From positions 180,788,445 to 180,852,444 of the forward strand of contig OY998176.1 in the NCBI GenBank assembly GCA_963921935.1: a stretch of DNA of 64,000 nt, given 5' to 3'. Of the stretch, positions 59,431-64,000 are shown piece by piece. Position 1 is the stretch's first letter. Every line of letters starts with the position of its first letter. Under the pieces are notes generated by a model that was not told where the DNA came from, ran no database searches, and worked only from the letters and a program-made list of their open reading frames with translations. Both the position numbers and the translations under genes were made by a program. The stretch comes from Galeruca laticollis (Eukaryota; Arthropoda; Insecta; Coleoptera; Chrysomelidae).

Positions 59431-62400
59431 TAAAATATCCGCTATACCACAATAATTAAAATGATATGAAATTGAATTTTCTTCAAAATATGCCTACTAA
59501 AGTTATACTGAAAATGCAGACAAATAAATATTACATATATAAGAAGTAACTTTGGCTCAGCACGCTTTCTTCCCACACTTCAATTAAACTGGTGGAGGTA
59601 ACACAAACATTAATTTCAAAAATATGCAATATCTCGTGGACGCCTTATTGTAGAATATGTAACTTTGTTTCGTTCAATTTTTTTTCTCTTTCATACGTAC
59701 TACAAGCCAAGTATCTGTGGTTCTTACTTACGGTCTCTGGACGGCGGTTTGCTAAATCATAAATTCTATTATCTTCCTCATAAAATTTGGTTACAACGAT
59801 AAGCACAATGTAACATGTGATAAATACTCAAAATAATTGTGAAAATAGCAAGTCTCTATATTTTTTATTGTCGGAGATATTAATAGAAAACCATCCACCA
59901 GACCATGCACCGTTATGATCTTTAAAATTAACAAATCATTTGATACGATCTGTGGCCTTGGAAGAGCCCGATTGCTAGAATTGTTATTATCTCCATATAT
60001 GCTCAAAATGACCGCCATACTGTTCGAGGAATAGCTCGAATCTTCGTCTTATGGACAAAACGGCCATTTTAATGTCTGCTCTAGGCAAGCCATAAATTGC
60101 ATTTTGGTTTCTGAGGATCATATTTTTCCTGGTTGTAGACCTAGACAGAAAAACAGGATCTCTAACTCGACCCCAAAAGTCAGAATCCAAAACGGTCAAG
60201 GCAGGTGAACTGGCTGGCCAGGAAAGAAGGATTCCTCTCCCTATCCATCGATATGTTTATTCCACATTTAGATGCTCTCGCACATTAACTGCAAAGTGCA
60301 CTGAACAACGGTCAACTTGCATAAACATATTGCATCTTAGTTGAAGATTCACATCTTCTAATAAAATCGGCAGTGTATTTCTTAGGCACTCCAAGCAGAC
60401 ATTACCCGTTAGTGCCCCGTCAAACAAATATAGTCCTATAAATGTACCACCTATTATAGCAAAATATGCGTTGACGCTCCGACTTCTTGCATTCAACGGG
60501 AATTTTCAGCAAACCAATCATGCATATTATGGCAACTCACCTCACCATTGCTATTAAGAGTAGTTTTGTTTGTCCAAAGAAGTGTGGATATGAATTGAGG
60601 GTTTTCGTTAACCATGCTCAAAAGCCTATTATTAATAAATTCTCTTATCGAAATCCATTTCAGTCAACCTTTGCCGCAAAATCACATGATACAGATGTAA
60701 TCCAAAATAAAAACGAATTCTTGTAACATATTTTGAACGGTAGTTTGCGTTATTCCCAATTTCAAGGACAACGTTCTATTGATAACGCGAAGACCAAACT
60801 TTTGATATAATAGAACATTTATAATATTCTCCAAAATACAGGTCAGAGAATGCTCCCAGTGGTACGAAAGTGTTGCATTAAAATAACCGCGGAAAAACGC
60901 GTCTGGCATAACGTCTCGATATCATAACGCATCGCATACTCTCTTTCAGTTATTGCTGCATTTTGAAAACATTCCAAATAAACAGCTAACAAATTAGTCA
61001 AATGCATTTTGAATCGAGGTAAATTACAATCAAAATGATAAATTAATGTTCTGACGTTTTAACTCCGTATTAGTTCACAAACAAGTTTTTGTTTCCTAAG
61101 GCCACTTATATTTCACTTCTTAACAATAAAACTCAATTCTTTTTCATATACCTACAAGTGGGAAATGGGTCATTTCATGCTGATTGTACAATATACTTTT
61201 ACCATGACCATCTGAATCATAAACAAAACTAATATTTTACAAAACATCTTTTCTCTGAATTTATCAACTCAGCTTCTTAAACCGTTGAATGAGCCATATA
61301 TTTTTACTTCTTGTACATATACCTACCTACGTCGTGAAACAAATGAGATACAAAATTTCATAAATTGTGACAATTTGGGAAATAAAAGTTAGCAGAAAAA
61401 ATCATTATAATTCAAGTGCACCTCCAATCAAATTATCAATTATCAGAAACATTTTGAAAAGCACTGTCATTCAAATTTGTGCAGTTGTTCAATACTATTT
61501 GGGAAAGGTTTTTTGCGTTAAAAGTTGCGTCATTAACACAGATAGTTTAGCGTCGGAAAGAAGAAGGTATTATAGTTGGGTTTCCAATGGTATTGAAAAT
61601 TTCATCAGCCGCATCTAATTTATTTTTCATCGAGTCATCTATATATTATGTCTCTGCAACGGTGTTGTATTTTTAGCCGTCGTGTCTTTTTAAAGAAGAT
61701 ATATCACCTCCTGCATCTACCAGGATAGTGGCTGATGTCCTTATAAAGCAATGGCTAGTCTACATATCGAGATCAGCTTGTAAATGTCAAATCATCCTCA
61801 CTATCGCTACTCATTTTCGATTATTCACTTTTTTAACGAATTTTGTGAATAATGATGTGAACTGTCGAATTATTAGAAGTCTAGTAGCTCAAGAAAGTCG
61901 TGGGAAATGAAACATTTCGAGACAGTTAGCCCGTGGGAAATGAAAATCTGTGTTACAACGTGGTAGGTTCCTTATCGAACACACAATTGAAATGTATATT
62001 TTTTATGATCGTAGAAAAAATATATTTCAACAGGTATAATAGTTTGATTTCTACAATTTTTTTCTGTTAATTTTAAAAAGGTGCAGGGTCTCGTGGATGG
62101 TTTTCAATGAATATCTCCGGAAAAGAATAGAGACCTACAGTTTCCTCCATTACTTTGAGCCTTCAATACTCTATATAACTGTCTTATAATGTGCATATCA
62201 TTGAGTTTAAGTTTAATTAGAAAAATAATGAAACATATAATTTGAAATATTGCCATCTAGCGATAGTACTAAGAACCACACATACTTTGCTCCAAGCGGG
62301 CATTGTAGAGCAAACAATACTCTTTTATTCGAAACCAAGTGCGACTTTCTACAATGAGGTGTTCTCAAGATATTGCATATTTTTTACATCAATGTTTTTC

Positions 62401-62547
62401 TTACCCCCTCCACTGTATATGAAGAGTTGGAGGAAAAGTGCTAATCCAGAGTAAGATTTATTTTCAGTACAACTTATTAATGCAAATTTCAAAGAAAACG
62501 AATCTTACGTAATTTTATTTATTGTTAGGCCACCTGTCGGACATTTT
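59431..62547 (-). mobile_element. Mariner-like element with ~500-bp terminal inverted repeats
   Basis: Left repeat 59431-59936 and right repeat ~62062-62547 are inverted copies with scattered changes. Aligned blocks: GAGATATT(A/C)ATNGAAAACCATCCA near 59875 and 62110; CTCAAA(A/G)TAAT and AGTCTCTAT/GGTCTCTAT further out; AAGAACCACA(G/C)ATACTT; AGATATTGCATATTTTT near 59620 and 62372; ATTTTCAGTA(T/C)AACTT near 59495 and 62465. The transposase relic lies between. It apparently inserted into the Helitron-like relic at 59430. Confidence 0.75.
59992..60960 (-). pseudogene. Mariner-like transposase relic, minus strand
   Basis: N-terminal HTH pieces near 60960-60690 (AAITEREYAMR, GLRVINRTLSLKLGITQTTV). 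The catalytic region 60496-60257 has YFAIIGGTFIGLYLFDGALTG, TLPILLEDVNLQLRCNMFMQ and DRCSVHFAVNVREHLN (DGAPPHF-type second Asp). Then WIGRGILLSWPASSPALTVLDSDFWG near 60230-60150 (WPARSPDLTPLDFFLWG type), and a C-terminus RRRFELFLEQYGGHFEHIW ending near 59992. Frame changes and stops separate the pieces. The element's 5' side (60961-62061) has no other gene. Confidence 0.8.
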
Positions 62548-63660
62548 CAAATCTTGATAATACTTCCAGCAATTTCTCTCGGTTACTTTCGTGATAATAA
62601 TTATTACTGAAAGGACGTAAGTTGAACGGTTTCCGAGATACAGCCGCTTAACTCGCTAATATGGATAATCGGTACAATCCTAAACAAGACTATTATTGTT
62701 TCTTTTATTTTATACTCCAATTTCCCATCTTCCCTTATCACTGGAGCCAATTACGCAAACTTTTCGACAACTTCGTAGTTTCATTATAATGATTTTTGGT
62801 TTCTCTATAGCTGATGATTCTCCAGTTTTCTGTAAAATTTTTTCTATTTCCAATAAACAACTGCAAATATCTTCTAACTTCCCTCTCAACTTCCTCAATT
62901 GTTTCATCCGCAATTGAAGAGAATCTAGTTTTACTTCTAAATGAATTCCATGTGCCTCTCATATCTACGGATAACCTATCATATAGCTTTTTATATACCC
63001 ATATACATTTCTCTCATTACATATTGGGTGCACTTTCTATTCTAAAAGTTTGCCTAATACTCTTCAGACTCTAAATTTCAACTAAATTTCTTCCTCCGTT
63101 CCTCACAATCTTTTTGTGGTCACGTCTCTGAAGTACTACCATAGTTTAAAGCTTACAGAAGCAATTGGCTCACTCGTTGTCGACACATTTGATCTATATG
63201 TTAATTTTTTTCCACTGAGTAAGCTGACATTGTTTTCTACGTGCATGGAGGGGAGACAACTGATACAACAATGATTTGAAAACTTATTAAGCAGCCAACC
63301 ACTTTGCGTTATTATTAAGTAACAAATCTACTGCACATCTTGAATTTATTCCCCCAGGAATAGATGTGAGTGACAGAAATGAGTGGGACAAGAAAATCGG
63401 CAGAGTGATTTAACTGCTTCTAAAAGCAATAAACTGTTGTACTACCTTCTTGTCTATAAATTTAGGCAATGCTGCCTAAAATCCGGTTTGCAGATGCTTC
63501 GTCTTCCACACTTCAAATAGATCAAATCACCGCCTTTCGTGAATGTGTGATAATCAAATTTGCCGTTTTTATGTGACCGGCACTATACCGTAAATATTGT
63601 CTTCTTCAAGCTTTTCATGTAAATATTTTCTGAATATTCTTTGATTCATTGCCTCGCCTC
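62548..63660. other. No supported gene
   Basis: Minus-strand open stretches at 62962-62710 (two overlapping frames) have no recognisable motif. Nothing else is seen. Confidence 0.35.
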
Positions 63661-63669
63661 TAACAACAT

Positions 63670-64000
63670 ACTCTATTCTAGATTATGTGCATTCGTTATT
63701 TCTTTGAAGATCAAGAAGGTCACAACGTTACAGTGAATCAGGAAAGATATAGGCAAGAGATAGAATTATTTGTTTGAGACCTAAAACGCTTCTTCGGAGC
63801 TAGAAACTTGCTTTTTCGAAGACAGTGGTTTCTGCAATATGGAGCAACAAGTCATACCGCTAATGCCACTATTGCGATGTTAAGACAACATTTCGCTAAT
63901 AAGATAATATCGAGAAATACCGACTTCGTTTATCCACCACATATCTCCCACTCAACTCATCCTAATGCGTACATCTGTGAAATGTATGGAAATAGTTTTT
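63670..64000 (+). pseudogene. Mariner/IS630-like transposase fragment (runs off window)
   Basis: YFFEDQEGHNVTVNQERYRQ (63696-63755), a stop at 63778, then LQYGATSHTANATIAMLRQH (second Asp region, QDGATAHTA type, with Asp changed to Tyr) near 63835-63895, and YPPHISHSTHPNAYI (WPPRSPDLTPCDFF region) near 63930-63975. The family order is clear; the key Asp is lost and the frame is broken. Confidence 0.75.

Noticed and set aside
62710..62962. Overlapping minus-strand ORFs rich in Glu/Arg
   Set aside because: Two frames are open at once and neither has a known motif or splice context.

Overview
The window is AT-rich animal nuclear DNA, most likely from an insect. It has spliced host exons with GT..AG junctions, a full range of eukaryotic transposable elements (mariner/Tc1, P-like, Helitron-like, LINE, Ty3/gypsy with an env-like third ORF, BEL/Pao, Penelope-like) and many long (TA)n tracts. 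I cannot name the species. There are no bacterial-style operons. Almost everything recognisable is mobile-element DNA in various states of decay.

Layout. 1-3298: 5' part of one spliced host gene (minus strand, at least four exons, running off the left edge) whose first intron holds a dead mariner copy. 3908-5465: dead IS630/Tc1-like transposon with about 50-bp terminal inverted repeats. 9144-12109: (TA)n, a minus-strand Penelope-like (PLE) tail, (TA)n, a plus-strand 5'-truncated PLE, (TA)n. 12356-13563: two candidate host exons. 14361-23977: a gypsy/errantivirus-type element inserted in a (TA)n tract, its 5' LTR split by a second LTR retroelement with a roughly 2.46-kb LTR. 24184-25557: a 1.37-kb fold-back element. 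26100-26935: P-element-like transposase relic. 27612-30114: 5'-truncated LINE with poly(A) and a 13-bp target duplication, followed by a 4 x 205-bp tandem array. 31560-38495: Tc1, BEL gag, gypsy gag-protease and coiled-coil gag relics, a palindromic MITE and one LTR. 40220-48833: a PLE fragment, two arrays of a ~351-bp satellite, and a PLE inverted dimer between them, all bounded by (TA)n. 49404-57039: BEL/Pao element with both LTRs and a 5-bp target duplication. 58935-62547: Helitron-like relic interrupted by a mariner-like element with ~500-bp inverted repeats. 63670-64000: another mariner-like relic.

Most interesting system. The ~351-bp satellite carries a recognisable type I hammerhead self-cleaving ribozyme in each monomer (CUGANGA, short stem II, GAAA, ACA-UGCA-UGU stem III, cleavage after C, compensating stem I). 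This makes the arrays candidate animal retrozymes. PLE copies in the same window carry related hammerhead-like motifs with covarying stems. Satellites and PLEs share one integration signature: 5' ends meet head-to-head and 3' ends abut (TA)n. I infer that the PLE reverse transcriptase/GIY-YIG endonuclease machinery may mobilise the ribozyme satellites into TA repeats. This is an inference from structure and has not been tested.
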